DNA from: Deltaproteobacteria bacterium
GTDB lineage: Bacteria > Desulfobacterota > Desulfobulbia > Desulfobulbales > Desulfurivibrionaceae
NCBI GenBank assembly: GCA_021802645.1
Contig: JAJZRO010000005.1
Location: 39,121 to 103,120 of the forward strand
DNA: 64,000 nucleotides
Direction: 5' to 3'
In this document: positions 8,694-18,366 of the stretch, piece by piece
How the letters are laid out: each line of letters starts with the position of its first letter
How positions within the stretch are numbered: the first letter of the stretch is position 1
Made by a program: the position numbers and the translations under genes
The notes under the pieces: model-generated
Database searches by the model: none
The model's input: the letters and a program-made list of their open reading frames with translations, nothing else
Told to the model about the DNA's origin: nothing

Positions 8694-10949
8694 TTGCGCT
8701 GGCAGATCACCATCCGCGGCGTGGTCCAGGGCGTGGGCTTCCGTCCCTTTGTTCATCGTGAGGCCGTGGCCCATGGTTTGACCGGCCAGGTGGTCAACAC
8801 CGGCCAGGGGGTGGTGATCGAGGCGCAGGGAGAGGAGACGGCGCTTGCCCGCTTTGTGACCGCCTTGCGGGAGCAGGCCCCGGCTGCGGCGGTGATCCAG
8901 GAGCTGACCATCTTGTCGCTGCCGTTGGTGACGGAGTCCGCCTTTGTCATCGGCCATTCCGTGGCTGCCGGCCCCCCCAGCGCCGGTATCCCGGCGGATC
9001 TGGCCCTCTGCGCCGACTGCCAGCGGGAATTCTTCGACCCCACCGACCGCCGCTTCCGCTACCCTTTTATCAACTGCACCAACTGTGGCCCCCGCTACAC
9101 CATCACCCGCGCCATCCCCTACGACCGCCCCCAAACGAGCATGGCCACTTTTGCCATGTGCGACCAGTGCCGGGCCGAGTACGAGAATCCCACCGACCGC
9201 CGCTTTCATGCCCAGCCCAACGCCTGTCCGGTCTGCGGCCCGCACCTCTGGCTGACCGATGCTCAGGGTCAGTTGCTGGCGGAAAAGGAGGCGGCAGTGG
9301 TCGCGACGGCAGCGCAATTGCGCGCCGGCGCCATCGTGGCGCTCAAAGGCATCGGCGGCTTCCATCTGGCGGTGGATGCGACCAACCACGAGGCAGTGCA
9401 GCGGCTGCGGCAATGCAAGGGCCGCGAGGAAAAGCCCTTGGCCATCATGGTCCGCGATCTCGCCCGCGCCCGCCAGCTCTGCCAGCTCACTGCCGCTGAA
9501 GAGGCGTTGCTGGATTCCGCAGCCGCGCCCATCGTGCTGGCTCCCAAGCAACCGGCTCATGATCTCTCGCCGGCGGTGGCGCCGGGCAGCGACCGCTTGG
9601 GTATTATGCTGCCCTATGCCCCGCTCCACCATCTGCTGCTGGCCGAGGGGCCGGACGTGCTGGTGATGACCAGTGCCAATCTGAGCGAGGAACCGATCTG
9701 CATCGACAACAGTGAGGCGTTGCAGCGCCTTGGCGCCATTGCCGACTGCTTCCTCTGCCATGACCGCGACATCCTCATCCGCGCCGACGACTCGGTGGTC
9801 TGGCACCTGGCCGGCGCCTCGCGGGTGATCCGTCGCAGCCGCGGATATGTGCCGCGGCCTCTGCGGCTTGCCGGCGAGGGAGCGGCGGTGCTCGGGGTGG
9901 GCGGCGAACTTAAAGATACCGTCTGCTACGCCAAAGGCGATCAGGCGTGGGTGAGCCAGCACCTCGGTGACCTGAAAACGCTGACGGCCTTTTCTTTTTT
10001 TCGGGAGACGGTGGCCCATCTCGGCCGCATCTACCAGGTGACGCCGGAGCTGGTGGCACACGATCTTCATCCTGCCTACCTCACCACCCAGTGGGCCAGG
10101 GAGCAGGCCGGGGTGGTGCAGCTCGCCGTGCAGCACCACCATGCCCACCTGGCCGCCTGCTTGGCGGAGAACCATTATGACGGGCCGGCCATCGGGGTGA
10201 TCCTCGACGGCACCGGCTTCGGCCCCGATGGCACCATCTGGGGCGGCGAGGTGCTGATCGGCGACCGTGGCTCGTTCCGGCGTTTCGCTCACTTGGCACC
10301 CATGCCGCTGCCCGGCGGCGATGCGGCGGTGGCGGCGCCGTGGCGCACCGGGTTGGGGTATCTCTACGTGGCCTACGACGGCGTTGTGCCGGAGCTGCCC
10401 TTCCTGCAAGGCCATGATGCCGGGACGATCGTCGCCATGCTGCAGCGCGGAATCAACTGCCCGGCAACCAGCAGTTGCGGCCGCCTCTTCGACGCGGTGG
10501 CCGCCATTGCCGGCGGCCGGCCAACGATCCGCTACGAGGCGCAGACGGCCATCGAGTTCATGCAGGCCGCCGGAACGCTTGCCGGGCCTGCTTTCCCCTT
10601 CGAACTCGTGGCGGAACATGATACGCTGATAGTGGAGGTCGGCCCGCTCATCCGGGCGGTGGCCGAAACAGTGCGTGGCGGCGCGATCCTGGCCGAAATC
10701 AGCCAACGGTTCCATCGGACCATGGTGGAACTCTGGTGCGAGGTGGTGCAGCGGGCCGCCGCGGCCACGGGGCTGAGAGTGGTGGCCTTGAGCGGCGGGG
10801 TCTTCCAGAACCAGCTGCTCTTTACCGGGCTCATGAAACGGTTGCAGGCCGCCGGCTTTACCGTTCTGGCCCATCGCGAGCTGCCGGTCAATGACGGTTG
10901 CATCGCCTTTGGCCAGGCCATGGTCGGCCGGGCATACATGGAAAGGTGA
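8688..10949 (+). CDS. hypF: Carbamoyltransferase HypF
   Basis: A 753-residue enzyme that converts carbamoyl phosphate to the carbamoyl-adenylate and transfers it to HypE for cyanide-ligand synthesis. In order: an acylphosphatase domain (RGVVQGVGFRPFVH), two zinc fingers (CADC...CTNC and CDQC...CPVC), a YrdC-like domain (~180-370), and a Kae1-like domain with the metal motif HHHAHLAACLAEN. I choose the ATG at 8688 because homology begins at once (ELRWQITIRGVVQG). An in-frame ATG at 8589 would add 33 residues encoded by the inverted-repeat element. The ribosome site is poor, so expression may be tuned. Confidence 0.94.
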   Translation: MELRWQITIRGVVQGVGFRPFVHREAVAHGLTGQVVNTGQGVVIEAQGEETALARFVTALREQAPAAAVIQELTILSLPLVTESAFVIGHSVAAGPPSAGIPADLALCADCQREFFDPTDRRFRYPFINCTNCGPRYTITRAIPYDRPQTSMATFAMCDQCRAEYENPTDRRFHAQPNACPVCGPHLWLTDAQGQLLAEKEAAVVATAAQLRAGAIVALKGIGGFHLAVDATNHEAVQRLRQCKGREEKPLAIMVRDLARARQLCQLTAAEEALLDSAAAPIVLAPKQPAHDLSPAVAPGSDRLGIMLPYAPLHHLLLAEGPDVLVMTSANLSEEPICIDNSEALQRLGAIADCFLCHDRDILIRADDSVVWHLAGASRVIRRSRGYVPRPLRLAGEGAAVLGVGGELKDTVCYAKGDQAWVSQHLGDLKTLTAFSFFRETVAHLGRIYQVTPELVAHDLHPAYLTTQWAREQAGVVQLAVQHHHAHLAACLAENHYDGPAIGVILDGTGFGPDGTIWGGEVLIGDRGSFRRFAHLAPMPLPGGDAAVAAPWRTGLGYLYVAYDGVVPELPFLQGHDAGTIVAMLQRGINCPATSSCGRLFDAVAAIAGGRPTIRYEAQTAIEFMQAAGTLAGPAFPFELVAEHDTLIVEVGPLIRAVAETVRGGAILAEISQRFHRTMVELWCEVVQRAAAATGLRVVALSGGVFQNQLLFTGLMKRLQAAGFTVLAHRELPVNDGCIAFGQAMVGRAYMER

Positions 10950-10953
10950 CGGA

Positions 10954-11241
10954 ATGTGTCTTGCGGTGCCAGGCAAGGTGGTGGCGATCTTCGAGGAAAA
11001 CGGCCTGCGCATGGGCCACATCGACTATGCCGGCACGGTGAACCGCGCCTGCCTCGAATATGTACCGGAAATTGAAGTGGGCCAGTACACCGTGGTCCAC
11101 GCCGGATTCGCCATCTCGGTGATCGACGAGCAGGAGGCCGCGCAGAGCTTTGCCGCCTGGCGGGAACTCACCGAAGCGGTTCACCGCAACGGCACCGATC
11201 TCTTCGGTAACCCGCTGCCGCCGGAAGAACCCACCGAATGA
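10954..11241 (+). CDS. hypC: Hydrogenase assembly chaperone HypC/HybG
   Basis: A 95-residue chaperone that carries the Fe(CN)2CO group with HypD to the large subunit. The start MCLAVPGKV gives the essential Cys2 after Met removal. The ATG at 10954 lies 4 bases after the hypF stop. Its own stop overlaps hypD in an ATGA arrangement. It is the only such chaperone in the locus, so it probably serves HybC. Confidence 0.95.
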   Translation: MCLAVPGKVVAIFEENGLRMGHIDYAGTVNRACLEYVPEIEVGQYTVVHAGFAISVIDEQEAAQSFAAWRELTEAVHRNGTDLFGNPLPPEEPTE

Positions 11242-12335
11242 AGTACAGCGACGAATACCGCGATCCGGCCCTGGCCCGCCGGCTGGTGGAGGAGATCCAC
11301 CGCACCGCGACCCGACCGTGGACCGTGATGGAGATCTGTGGGGGGCATACCCACGCCATCATGCGTTATGGCCTCGACCAATTGCTGCCGCCAGGGTTGG
11401 AGCTGGTCCATGGCCCGGGCTGCCCGGTCTGCGTCACCCCGGTGGAGTTGATCGACAAGGCGGTGGCTATTGCCGGCCGACCGGAGGTGATCTTCACCTC
11501 CTTCGGCGACATGCTGCGGGTGCCGGGCAGCCGGCAGGATCTACAGATGGCCCGCAGCCAAGGCGCCGACGTGCGTATGGTCTATTCGCCCCTGGAGGCG
11601 GTGGCATTGGCCCGCCAGCATCCGGAGCGGGAGGTGGTCTTTTTTGCGGTGGGCTTTGAAACCACGGCGCCGGCCAATGCCATGGCCGTCGTGCAGGCCA
11701 AGCGCGAGGGGCTTACGAATTTCAGCGAACTGGTGAGCCAGGTGCTGGTGCCGCCGGCCATGCGGGTACTGCTGGCCTCGCCGGAGAACCGGGTGCAGGG
11801 CTACCTCGCTGCCGGCCACGTCTGTACGGTGATGGGCTTTGCCGAATACGAGGCCATTGCCGCGGAGTTCCGGGTGCCCATCGTACCGGTGGGCTTCGAG
11901 CCGCTCGATATCCTCGAAGGGCTCCTGCTGCTGGTGCGCCAACTCGAGGCCGGCGAACACCGGGTGGAGAATCAGTACCGCCGCTCGGTGACCCGTGAGG
12001 GGAACCTGGCGGCGCAGCAGGCGATGGCCGAGGTCTTTCGGGTGGCCGACCGCAAGTGGCGGGGCATCGGGATGCTGCCCCAGAGCGGTTTGGCGCTGCG
12101 GGAGGCATATGCCGCCTTTGATGCGGAGCGCAAATTCGCGGTCCAGGAGATCGAAGCCGCCGAGGCTGCCCAGTGCATCAGCGGCCTCATTTTGCAGGGC
12201 CGCAAAAAACCCCACGAATGCTCAGCCTTTGGCCGCGAGTGCACCCCCAGCCACCCCTTGGGCGCCACCATGGTGTCGAGCGAGGGGGCCTGCGCCGCCT
12301 ACCACAAATACCAGCGATTGCGAGCCACCGTATGA
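11238..12335 (+). CDS. hypD: Hydrogenase maturation protein HypD
   Basis: A 365-residue 4Fe-4S scaffold on which the Fe(CN)2CO unit is assembled. It shows the family signatures [23 protein letters not shown] (redox cysteines), [11 protein letters not shown] and GHVCTVMG. The C-terminal cluster ligands include [15 protein letters not shown] overlaps at both ends (with hypC and hypE) indicate coupled translation. Confidence 0.96.
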   Translation: MKYSDEYRDPALARRLVEEIHRTATRPWTVMEICGGHTHAIMRYGLDQLLPPGLELVHGPGCPVCVTPVELIDKAVAIAGRPEVIFTSFGDMLRVPGSRQDLQMARSQGADVRMVYSPLEAVALARQHPEREVVFFAVGFETTAPANAMAVVQAKREGLTNFSELVSQVLVPPAMRVLLASPENRVQGYLAAGHVCTVMGFAEYEAIAAEFRVPIVPVGFEPLDILEGLLLLVRQLEAGEHRVENQYRRSVTREGNLAAQQAMAEVFRVADRKWRGIGMLPQSGLALREAYAAFDAERKFAVQEIEAAEAAQCISGLILQGRKKPHECSAFGRECTPSHPLGATMVSSEGACAAYHKYQRLRATV

Positions 12336-13384
12336 GCATCACGCCCGAGGATTTCTCCTGCCCCCTGCCGATCACCGACCACGACACCGTGCAGCTCGCC
12401 CACGGCAGCGGCGGCCGGCTCACCGCCGAGCTGGTCGAAAAATTCTTCCTGCCCCGCTTTGCCAACCCGACCCTGGCCCGGCTGGAGGACCAGGCGGTGC
12501 TGGAGTGCCCCGGCGGGCGGCTGGCCTTTACCACCGATACCTTCGTGGTGGACCCGCTCTTCTTCCCCGGCGGCAGCATCGGGGATCTCGCGGTGAACGG
12601 CACGGTGAACGACGTCGCCATGGGCGGCGCCAAACCCCTGTGGCTTTCTGCCGCCTTTGTGATCGAGGAGGGATTGCCGCTCGCCACCCTGCATGCGGTG
12701 CTGCTGGCCATGGAGCAGGCGGCGAAGGATGCCGGGGTCACCATCGTGACCGGCGACACCAAGGTGGTGGGGAAGGGCGCCTGCGACAAGCTCTTCATCA
12801 CCACCACCGGCCTTGGAGTGGTGCCGGAGGGGGTCAATCTTTCCGCCGCCAATCTCAGACCCGGGGACGCGGTGCTTCTCTCCGGCACCATTGGTGACCA
12901 TGGCATGGCGATCCTCACCAGTCGGGAAGGGCTTTCCTTTGCCTCCCGCATCGAGAGCGATACCGCCGCATTGCACGAGCTGGTGGCGGCCATGCTCGCG
13001 GTCTGCCCGGAGATGCGCGCCCTGCGTGACCCGACCCGCGGCGGGGTGGCCACCACCCTGAACGAATTTGCCAAGTCGTCGGGCGTCGGCATCATGCTGC
13101 GCGAGGAGGCGATTCCGGTGCGGCCGGCCGTGCGGGCGGCCGGTGAGGTGCTGGGCATCGACCCGCTCTATGTGGCCAACGAGGGCAAGCTCATTGCCGT
13201 GGTGCCGGCCGAAAAAACCGAGGCGGTACTTGCCGCCATGCGAGCCCATCCCCTGGGCGCGCACGGTGTCTGCCTCGGGGAGGTAACCGCGGCAAACGCC
13301 GGCTTGGTCGCCATGCGCACCGCGCTCGGCACCCATCGCATCATCGACATGCCGGTGGGCGAGCAACTGCCCCGCATCTGCTAG
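12332..13384 (+). CDS. hypE: Carbamoyl dehydratase HypE
   Basis: A 350-residue PurM/ThiL-fold enzyme that dehydrates the HypF-derived thiocarbamate on its own C-terminal cysteine to thiocyanate. The essential tail is present: PRIC at the very end. The N-terminal HGSGGR motif and [13 protein letters not shown] are conserved. The ATG at 12332 overlaps the hypD stop; earlier in-frame starts lie within hypD. It is the last gene of the hyb-hyp operon, and no strong terminator follows at once. Confidence 0.96.
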   Translation: MSITPEDFSCPLPITDHDTVQLAHGSGGRLTAELVEKFFLPRFANPTLARLEDQAVLECPGGRLAFTTDTFVVDPLFFPGGSIGDLAVNGTVNDVAMGGAKPLWLSAAFVIEEGLPLATLHAVLLAMEQAAKDAGVTIVTGDTKVVGKGACDKLFITTTGLGVVPEGVNLSAANLRPGDAVLLSGTIGDHGMAILTSREGLSFASRIESDTAALHELVAAMLAVCPEMRALRDPTRGGVATTLNEFAKSSGVGIMLREEAIPVRPAVRAAGEVLGIDPLYVANEGKLIAVVPAEKTEAVLAAMRAHPLGAHGVCLGEVTAANAGLVAMRTALGTHRIIDMPVGEQLPRIC

Positions 13385-13589
13385 TCAATCAGGCTTTTCC
13401 GGTTTTTACGAACCTGGGGTTCCCCAACGTTCTTTCGCCTTGCGTGGTCGGGTCGCAAAAAAGTTGCGATCCTGTCGATTTTGTTTCTATTTTTTAAATA
13501 TTTTGTGGTAGGCTCGGATAATTTGTGCGGAAGGCCGGCGCGAGGAGGTGCGTCGGTTGCGATGGCGCACGGCTTTGCTGGTGGGCTCT

Positions 13590-13620
13590 CATGCAACGCG
13601 GGGTGTTGCATGTGTTTTTT
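13590..13620 (+). terminator. Intrinsic terminator / attenuator hairpin before the monohaem cytochrome
   Basis: An 8-bp perfect stem (CATGCAAC 13590-13597 with GTTGCATG 13605-13612, 7-base loop) is followed by TGTTTTTT. It ends only ~14 bases before the ribosome site of the next gene, so it could attenuate that gene rather than merely end the hyp transcript. A GTTGC at 13556-13560 could pair with the left arm as an anti-terminator. Confidence 0.6.
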
Positions 13621-13648
13621 GAACAAGGAGAATGGAGGAGGTGATTGC

Positions 13649-13948
13649 GTGAAGAAACGGCTTATTGCATGCATGGCGTTGGCCGTGCTCGTTGCGCTGC
13701 CGGGAGTGAGCGCCGCGAGTCAGGCCCTGTTCCTGCAGAAATGCGGGGCCTGCCACAAGAAGGGGGGAACCGCCGCGCCAATCAACCCGGCGGACAAGGC
13801 AGGGCAGGTATGGGAGAAGTACTTTGAGCGAGGCCGGCATCCTGGCGACCCTGGGGCCAGCGGCGGTGACCTGAAGGCAATTATTGATTACCTGAAGGCC
13901 CATGCCGCGGACAGCGACCAGCCGGCAGCAGCGGTTATCCCGAAATAA
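13649..13948 (+). CDS. Small periplasmic monohaem c-type cytochrome
   Basis: A 99-residue protein with a Sec signal (KKRLIACMALAVLVALPG, cleavage near SAA) and one haem-binding motif, CGACH, about 15 residues into the mature chain. A family-like segment NPADKAGQVWEKYFERGRH follows. No clear Met ligand is visible; His in GRHPGDP may be the sixth ligand. The start is GTG at 13649 with the strong site GGAGGAGG (13634-13641); the upstream open frame crosses the terminator hairpin and is not used. It is followed 28 bases later by the porin-like gene. Likely role: periplasmic electron carrier. Confidence 0.85.
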   Translation: MKKRLIACMALAVLVALPGVSAASQALFLQKCGACHKKGGTAAPINPADKAGQVWEKYFERGRHPGDPGASGGDLKAIIDYLKAHAADSDQPAAAVIPK

Positions 13949-13976
13949 TGCAACCTTCTGGAAGGAGGAAGGAGAC

Positions 13977-15491
13977 GTGAAAAGAGTATATCTGACCATG
14001 GGCGCGCTGCTCGTCTGGAGTACCAGCGCCTTGGCCGGCGCGGGTGGCGAGACGGTCACCATTCCGGCCGACGATTACAAGGCGATCATGCAGCAGTTGA
14101 AGTCGCTCCAGCAGCGGGTGGACACCCTGGAGAGCAAGGGCAAGGTGGCCGGGGATTCCGCTGAGCGCAAGCAGGCCGCGGCCATTCCCGGCAAGCTCGA
14201 GAAGGACGTGCAGAACATCTACTCGACCCTCGACACGGTGGAGACCAAGACCCTCAAGGACCGCATCAATCTGGGCGCGGAACTGCGGACCCGGGTGGAC
14301 GACATCGAAGTGAAAAACATGAATCTCGGTGCCGCGGGCTTTGCCAATGTTTCGCATACCGACAACCACTGGACCAACCGCTTCCGGTTGAACATGGACG
14401 CCGAGATCCGGAAAAACCTGCTCTTCACCGGCCGGCTGACCGCCTATAAGAACTTTGCCGACAACACGACGAACCAGCTTATCAATGATGCCAATCAGGG
14501 GCATGTGCCCGGGGATTCCGGCATCAAGCTGGACCGCGCCTATGTGGACTGGATTCCCGAGGGCATGCCGGTGCCGCTGGCCTTCACCTTCGGCCGCCAT
14601 CCCTCCTCCGAGGGCCCGCCCCAGGAGTTGAAGGAGAACCGCAAGCGGCAGTCCACCTATCCATCGCTGCTCTTTGACGGCGAGGCGGACGGCGTGGTGG
14701 CCACCGTCGGCCTGGAGCGGTATCTTGGCTGGAAGCAGTCGGGCTTGCGCTTTGCCTGGGGTAAGGCCTACCAGGATGACAGCGCCAGCATCAGCTATCT
14801 GGACAACTACGGCGGCGCGCTGAAGGATTCCAACATCTATGCCATGTTCTTCGAGACCGAGATTCCCGGCGTCAAGGACAGCCTCCTGGTGTTGAGCGCC
14901 CTGCGGGCCTCGAATCTGCCGGCTGAATCCAAATACATAGGCGACGCCAACAATACCTCCAAGGCGACCATCGGCGACATGGACATGTTCGGCATCCACG
15001 CCCAGGCCAACCGGGTGGCGAATTCCAATTTCGATGTCTTCCTCTCCACCGGCCTGAATCGCACCCATCCCAACGGCTATATCACTTTCGATCCCGGCAC
15101 GGGGCCCCAGAATTATGGCCTGCTGACCACCGGGCTGGATGCGGTGAACGGCACCAGCCACACGGGTTGGGCGGTCTATGCGGGTACCCGCTACAACATT
15201 CAGTCCAAGGCGCTCAACGATCCCAAGGTCGGGTTTGAGTTCAACCACGGCAGCGACTACTGGTTCAGCTTCACCTGGGGTAGCTCGGAGCTGTACAACA
15301 AGCTGGCCACCCGGGGTAACGTGTACGATCTCTATTACATCCAGCCCTTCAACGAAAACCTTTTCGCGCGGCTGGGAGTTACCTACATCGATTACAACTA
15401 CAACATGAGTGGGTTGCAGATCGGCGACTGGGGTGGCAACACCGATGCGTCTCTGCGGGATGTCTATTTCCTGCTGGACTGCCGTTTCTAG
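13977..15491 (+). CDS. DUF3373-type outer-membrane porin-like protein
   Basis: A 504-residue exported protein. After a signal peptide (VYLTMGALLVWSTSALAG) comes a short coiled coil (~35-85: LQQRVDTLES and on), then a long beta-rich region with alternating aromatic residues, ending in the C-terminal Phe (LLDCRF) typical of outer-membrane barrels. The pattern matches the DUF3373 family, common in Desulfobulbales and Geobacter-like bacteria; its substrate is unknown to me. The start is GTG at 13977 after GGAAGGAGGAAGGAG. It is paired with the cytochrome just upstream and ends in a strong terminator. Confidence 0.85.
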   Translation: MKRVYLTMGALLVWSTSALAGAGGETVTIPADDYKAIMQQLKSLQQRVDTLESKGKVAGDSAERKQAAAIPGKLEKDVQNIYSTLDTVETKTLKDRINLGAELRTRVDDIEVKNMNLGAAGFANVSHTDNHWTNRFRLNMDAEIRKNLLFTGRLTAYKNFADNTTNQLINDANQGHVPGDSGIKLDRAYVDWIPEGMPVPLAFTFGRHPSSEGPPQELKENRKRQSTYPSLLFDGEADGVVATVGLERYLGWKQSGLRFAWGKAYQDDSASISYLDNYGGALKDSNIYAMFFETEIPGVKDSLLVLSALRASNLPAESKYIGDANNTSKATIGDMDMFGIHAQANRVANSNFDVFLSTGLNRTHPNGYITFDPGTGPQNYGLLTTGLDAVNGTSHTGWAVYAGTRYNIQSKALNDPKVGFEFNHGSDYWFSFTWGSSELYNKLATRGNVYDLYYIQPFNENLFARLGVTYIDYNYNMSGLQIGDWGGNTDASLRDVYFLLDCRF

Positions 15492-15511
15492 TCGTCTTTT
15501 CCTGGTGTTGG

Positions 15512-15551
15512 AAGGGCCATGGCCGGTTTTGCCGGCCATGGCCCTTTTGTT
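15512..15551 (+). terminator. Rho-independent terminator after the porin-like gene
   Basis: A perfect 15-bp stem (15512-15526 with 15532-15546, 5-base loop) is followed by TTGTTTT-like bases. It closes the cytochrome/porin transcript about 20 bases after the stop codon. Confidence 0.85.
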
Positions 15552-15622
15552 TTCTGCCGCCCGCTCTTCTCGGGAGTGGGCGCGTGGGGTATAATGGGGC
15601 GTCTTGTTCGCAGGAGGTGCCT

Positions 15623-16924
15623 ATGCTGCCCAACAAAATGTTCCGGCTGTCCTTGCTGCTGGTGGTTTTTGCCCTGGCTGGCTGCGCGGTCAATCCGGTG
15701 ACCGGCCGTTCCGAACTCGCCTTTTACGAAATGAGCGAAAAGCAGGAGGTCGATATCGGCCAAAAGGCCTTCCCCAAGGCCATTCAGCAGATGCACGGCG
15801 AGTTCCGCGATCCGGCGCTCCAGGCCTATGTCAATGCGGTGGGCAAAAGGCTGGCGGCGGTGAGTCATCGGCCGCAGTTGCCCTACCATTTTGCGGTGGT
15901 GAACGATTCCTCGCCCAATGCCTTTGCCATGCCGGGCGGCGCCATCGCCATCACCCGCGGTTTGCTGGTGGGTATCGGGAACGAGGCGCAGTTGGCGGCG
16001 GTGCTGGGCCATGAGATCGGCCATGTCACCGCCCGTCACGCGGCGCAGGGCATCCAGCGGGAGACGCTGCTCAGTCTCGGTATGATCGTCCTGGGTGAGG
16101 CGGCAGGCGGTTACGGCGCGCTGGCCCGCCAGGGCGGACAACTGGCCGCCACCCTCATCGAGAATTCGTACAGCCGGGAGCAGGAGAGCGAGGCGGATCG
16201 GCTGGGTATCGACTACATGGTGCGTGCCGGCTACAATCCCCTGGGGTCGGTGCAGCTTCAGGAGTTTTTGCTGAAGCAGAGCGGCGAGCAGAACCCGGCC
16301 TGGCTTGCCGGTCTGTTCCGCACCCACCCGTTTTCCCGGGAGCGGATGGAGGCCAACCAGGCCTACATCCAGAGCCGTTATCCCACCACCCTGCATGACC
16401 CCCACTATACCCTGGACCCGGAACACTTCCACAGCGCAACGGCGGGCCTGCGCAAGAGCGCCAAGGCCTATGCCCTCTATGATGAGGGCCGGGAGGCGGA
16501 GCAGCGCAAGGACCTGAACGGCGCTATCGCCTTGTACCGTCAGGCGGTGCAGATGGCCCCGGATCAGGCCTTGCTGCATGCCGCCCTGGGCAATGCCCTG
16601 CTCCGTCAGGACAAAGAGGCCGAGGCGCGCACGCATTTGGAAAGGGCGGTGGCGCTCGATGGCAACTATTTTGAATCGCGGCTGGAATTGGGGTATGTGC
16701 TGTCGCAGGAGCGGGCGTGGGGGGCGGCCATCCGCGAGTTGACGCGCAGCATGGAGTTGATGCCGACCCTGCAAGGCGCCTATCTCTTGGCCGGGGCCCA
16801 TGAGCAAGGCGGCGATCCGCGGCGGGCGGTGGCGTTGTATCGGCAGGTGGCGGCGGCCGACCCGAATGGTCAGCTGGGACGCGCCGCGGCCTTGCGGGCC
16901 CGGCAGCTTGGCGGCGGTCCCTAG
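15623..16924 (+). CDS. M48-family metalloprotease lipoprotein with TPR repeats (BepA-like)
   Basis: A 433-residue periplasmic zinc protease of the BepA/YfgC type, which helps assemble or degrade outer-membrane proteins. A lipoprotein signal ends in LAGC (Cys21 region). The HEIGH zinc motif (GHEIGHVTARHA) lies near residue 133 and the third ligand in SEADRLG near 190. The C-terminal third carries TPR-like helices (EGREAEQRKDLNGAIALYRQA...). The ATG at 15623 has CAGGAGG upstream. It is a single-gene unit after a terminator. Confidence 0.93.
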   Translation: MLPNKMFRLSLLLVVFALAGCAVNPVTGRSELAFYEMSEKQEVDIGQKAFPKAIQQMHGEFRDPALQAYVNAVGKRLAAVSHRPQLPYHFAVVNDSSPNAFAMPGGAIAITRGLLVGIGNEAQLAAVLGHEIGHVTARHAAQGIQRETLLSLGMIVLGEAAGGYGALARQGGQLAATLIENSYSREQESEADRLGIDYMVRAGYNPLGSVQLQEFLLKQSGEQNPAWLAGLFRTHPFSRERMEANQAYIQSRYPTTLHDPHYTLDPEHFHSATAGLRKSAKAYALYDEGREAEQRKDLNGAIALYRQAVQMAPDQALLHAALGNALLRQDKEAEARTHLERAVALDGNYFESRLELGYVLSQERAWGAAIRELTRSMELMPTLQGAYLLAGAHEQGGDPRRAVALYRQVAAADPNGQLGRAAALRARQLGGGP

Positions 16925-17003
16925 GCCGGCGCCGGTGGCTGGCGTTCTCGGCTCGCTGAAGAACCGGAGCAGGCCGTGCGCTACCTGCGTTTTCGTCCAG
17001 CCT

Positions 17004-17741
17004 TTATGTGTCGGTAGGTCCAGGCGGTTGCCGAGAGGCCGCCTCAAGGTACGGCGCGAAAAACGGACGGAGTTCCTTCAGTTCCCGCCGAATCACGTAA
17101 GGCATGGTCTTGGCGTACATGTCGAGCAGGATGATCGCGTTGATGGAGGAGTCGCCTTCCGAGGCGGCCCGCAGCCGTTCGGCCATGGCGCGGTTGACGA
17201 TCTGCATGTTGCGGTAGATGGTGTTCAGGCCTTCCAGGCTGAAATCGGGAACCGGGGTGTCGCCTTTGCGGAAGTATTGGGCCAGCATGAAGTTGGCGGT
17301 GGCCCGATAGATGGTCTCGTCCTCCGTGGCCAGCGGCAGGTGAAAGCGGGCCATGGGTTTGAAAAAATGGGTATGGGGGCAGTGGCTGATAGCGATCAGC
17401 AGGCCCATGAGCGAACCGATTCCCCTCTGTGCCGTGGTCTTTTGCGTAACGCACCGTTCGGCGGTGACGACCTCGATGGTCATCCGGTCATAGGAGGCGA
17501 GGTGGTCGAGACGTTGCAGCAGCGGAATCAGATTGATCGCCGCCGGGCAAAACGGTTGTTCTGCCTCGGTGTAGGGACAGTGCTGGCATTGGTGGAACGA
17601 AAGGGCGGTCCACCTTGGAGGCGACGGCAACAGCTGATTGCGAAGCGTCAGCGTGACAGGATCCAGTGCCAGCTCGAACCGCTCGCACGAGCCATCCTCC
17701 ATGGTGAAGGCATAGGTGATATGCAGCGGTTCCGTGGTCAT
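17004..17741 (-). CDS. Uncharacterised protein with a Cys cluster
   Basis: A 245-residue cytoplasmic protein I do not firmly recognise; the N-terminus (LHITYAFTMEDGSCERFELALD) resembles a family I remember as DUF6901, with low certainty. FHQCQHCPYTE...FCP near residues 50-66 could bind metal. A hydrophobic but not clearly membrane stretch follows (GIGSLMGLLIAISHCP). Its ATG overlaps the stop of the upstream flavoprotein (ATGA), so the two are translationally coupled and probably work together. Confidence 0.75.
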   Translation of the reverse strand: MTTEPLHITYAFTMEDGSCERFELALDPVTLTLRNQLLPSPPRWTALSFHQCQHCPYTEAEQPFCPAAINLIPLLQRLDHLASYDRMTIEVVTAERCVTQKTTAQRGIGSLMGLLIAISHCPHTHFFKPMARFHLPLATEDETIYRATANFMLAQYFRKGDTPVPDFSLEGLNTIYRNMQIVNRAMAERLRAASEGDSSINAIILLDMYAKTMPYVIRRELKELRPFFAPYLEAASRQPPGPTDT

Positions 17742-18361
17742 TGTTGTTCGGCATCCTTGCCGGCAAGAAGAGCGCCCAGCTCTTTGCCTTTGAGGTAGGC
17801 CATCGCCAGCTGGTCGGGCTGGTGCTGCGCTTCGTCTTCGCGATCAAGCCCGCGGCAGAGCAAGGTGTCGGTCAGTTCCGTATCGAGGGCGCGAAAGAAG
17901 TAGCGCACCGAGAGCAGGGCGCCATCAAAGAGTTTCTGCCCCTGACTGGCGGCGGCGGCGATGAAGAGCCCGCGCCGGTGCCAGGTGGTGTCGTCGTACG
18001 GCCGTTTTTCCAGCCAATGCCTGCGAACCCAGAAGGACTGGCAGCGGTCCATCAGGATTTTGGTCTGGGCGCTCACCGCATAGAAGAAGATCGGCGAGGC
18101 GAGGATGACTCCCTGGGCGTGGTCCAGTGAATCGTAAATTTTCTGGAAATCGTCCTTGATGACGCAGCGGCCGTCCTTCTTGCACCCGTAGATTTCAAGG
18201 CAGGGGGAGAGTTTCAGGTCGCGCAGGTGAAATTCGACTATCCGGCAGCCCTGTTCGGTGGCGCCGCGCACCGCTTCACCAAGCAGCGTACTGGTGTTGC
18301 CGCGTCGTCGCGGGCTGCCATGGATGGCGACCACAAGGGGTTCCGGGGTTTCGCTGGCCAT
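17738..18361 (-). CDS. Flavodoxin-like NAD(P)H:FMN reductase family protein
   Basis: A 207-residue flavoprotein. The FMN phosphate loop HGSPRRRGNTSTLL near residues 14-27 and SPIFFYAVSAQTKILMDR near 93-110 are typical of the NADPH-dependent FMN reductase/iron-sulfur flavoprotein superfamily. The Cys-containing stretch SPCLEIYGCKKDGRCVIKDD follows the family pattern CxxCxxC only loosely, so a cluster is possible but unproven. It is the first gene of a two-gene unit with the Cys protein at 17004. No ribosome site is evident, and the -10 candidate lies five bases before the ATG. Confidence 0.88.
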   Translation of the reverse strand: MASETPEPLVVAIHGSPRRRGNTSTLLGEAVRGATEQGCRIVEFHLRDLKLSPCLEIYGCKKDGRCVIKDDFQKIYDSLDHAQGVILASPIFFYAVSAQTKILMDRCQSFWVRRHWLEKRPYDDTTWHRRGLFIAAAASQGQKLFDGALLSVRYFFRALDTELTDTLLCRGLDREDEAQHQPDQLAMAYLKGKELGALLAGKDAEQQ

Positions 18362-18366
18362 GTTTC

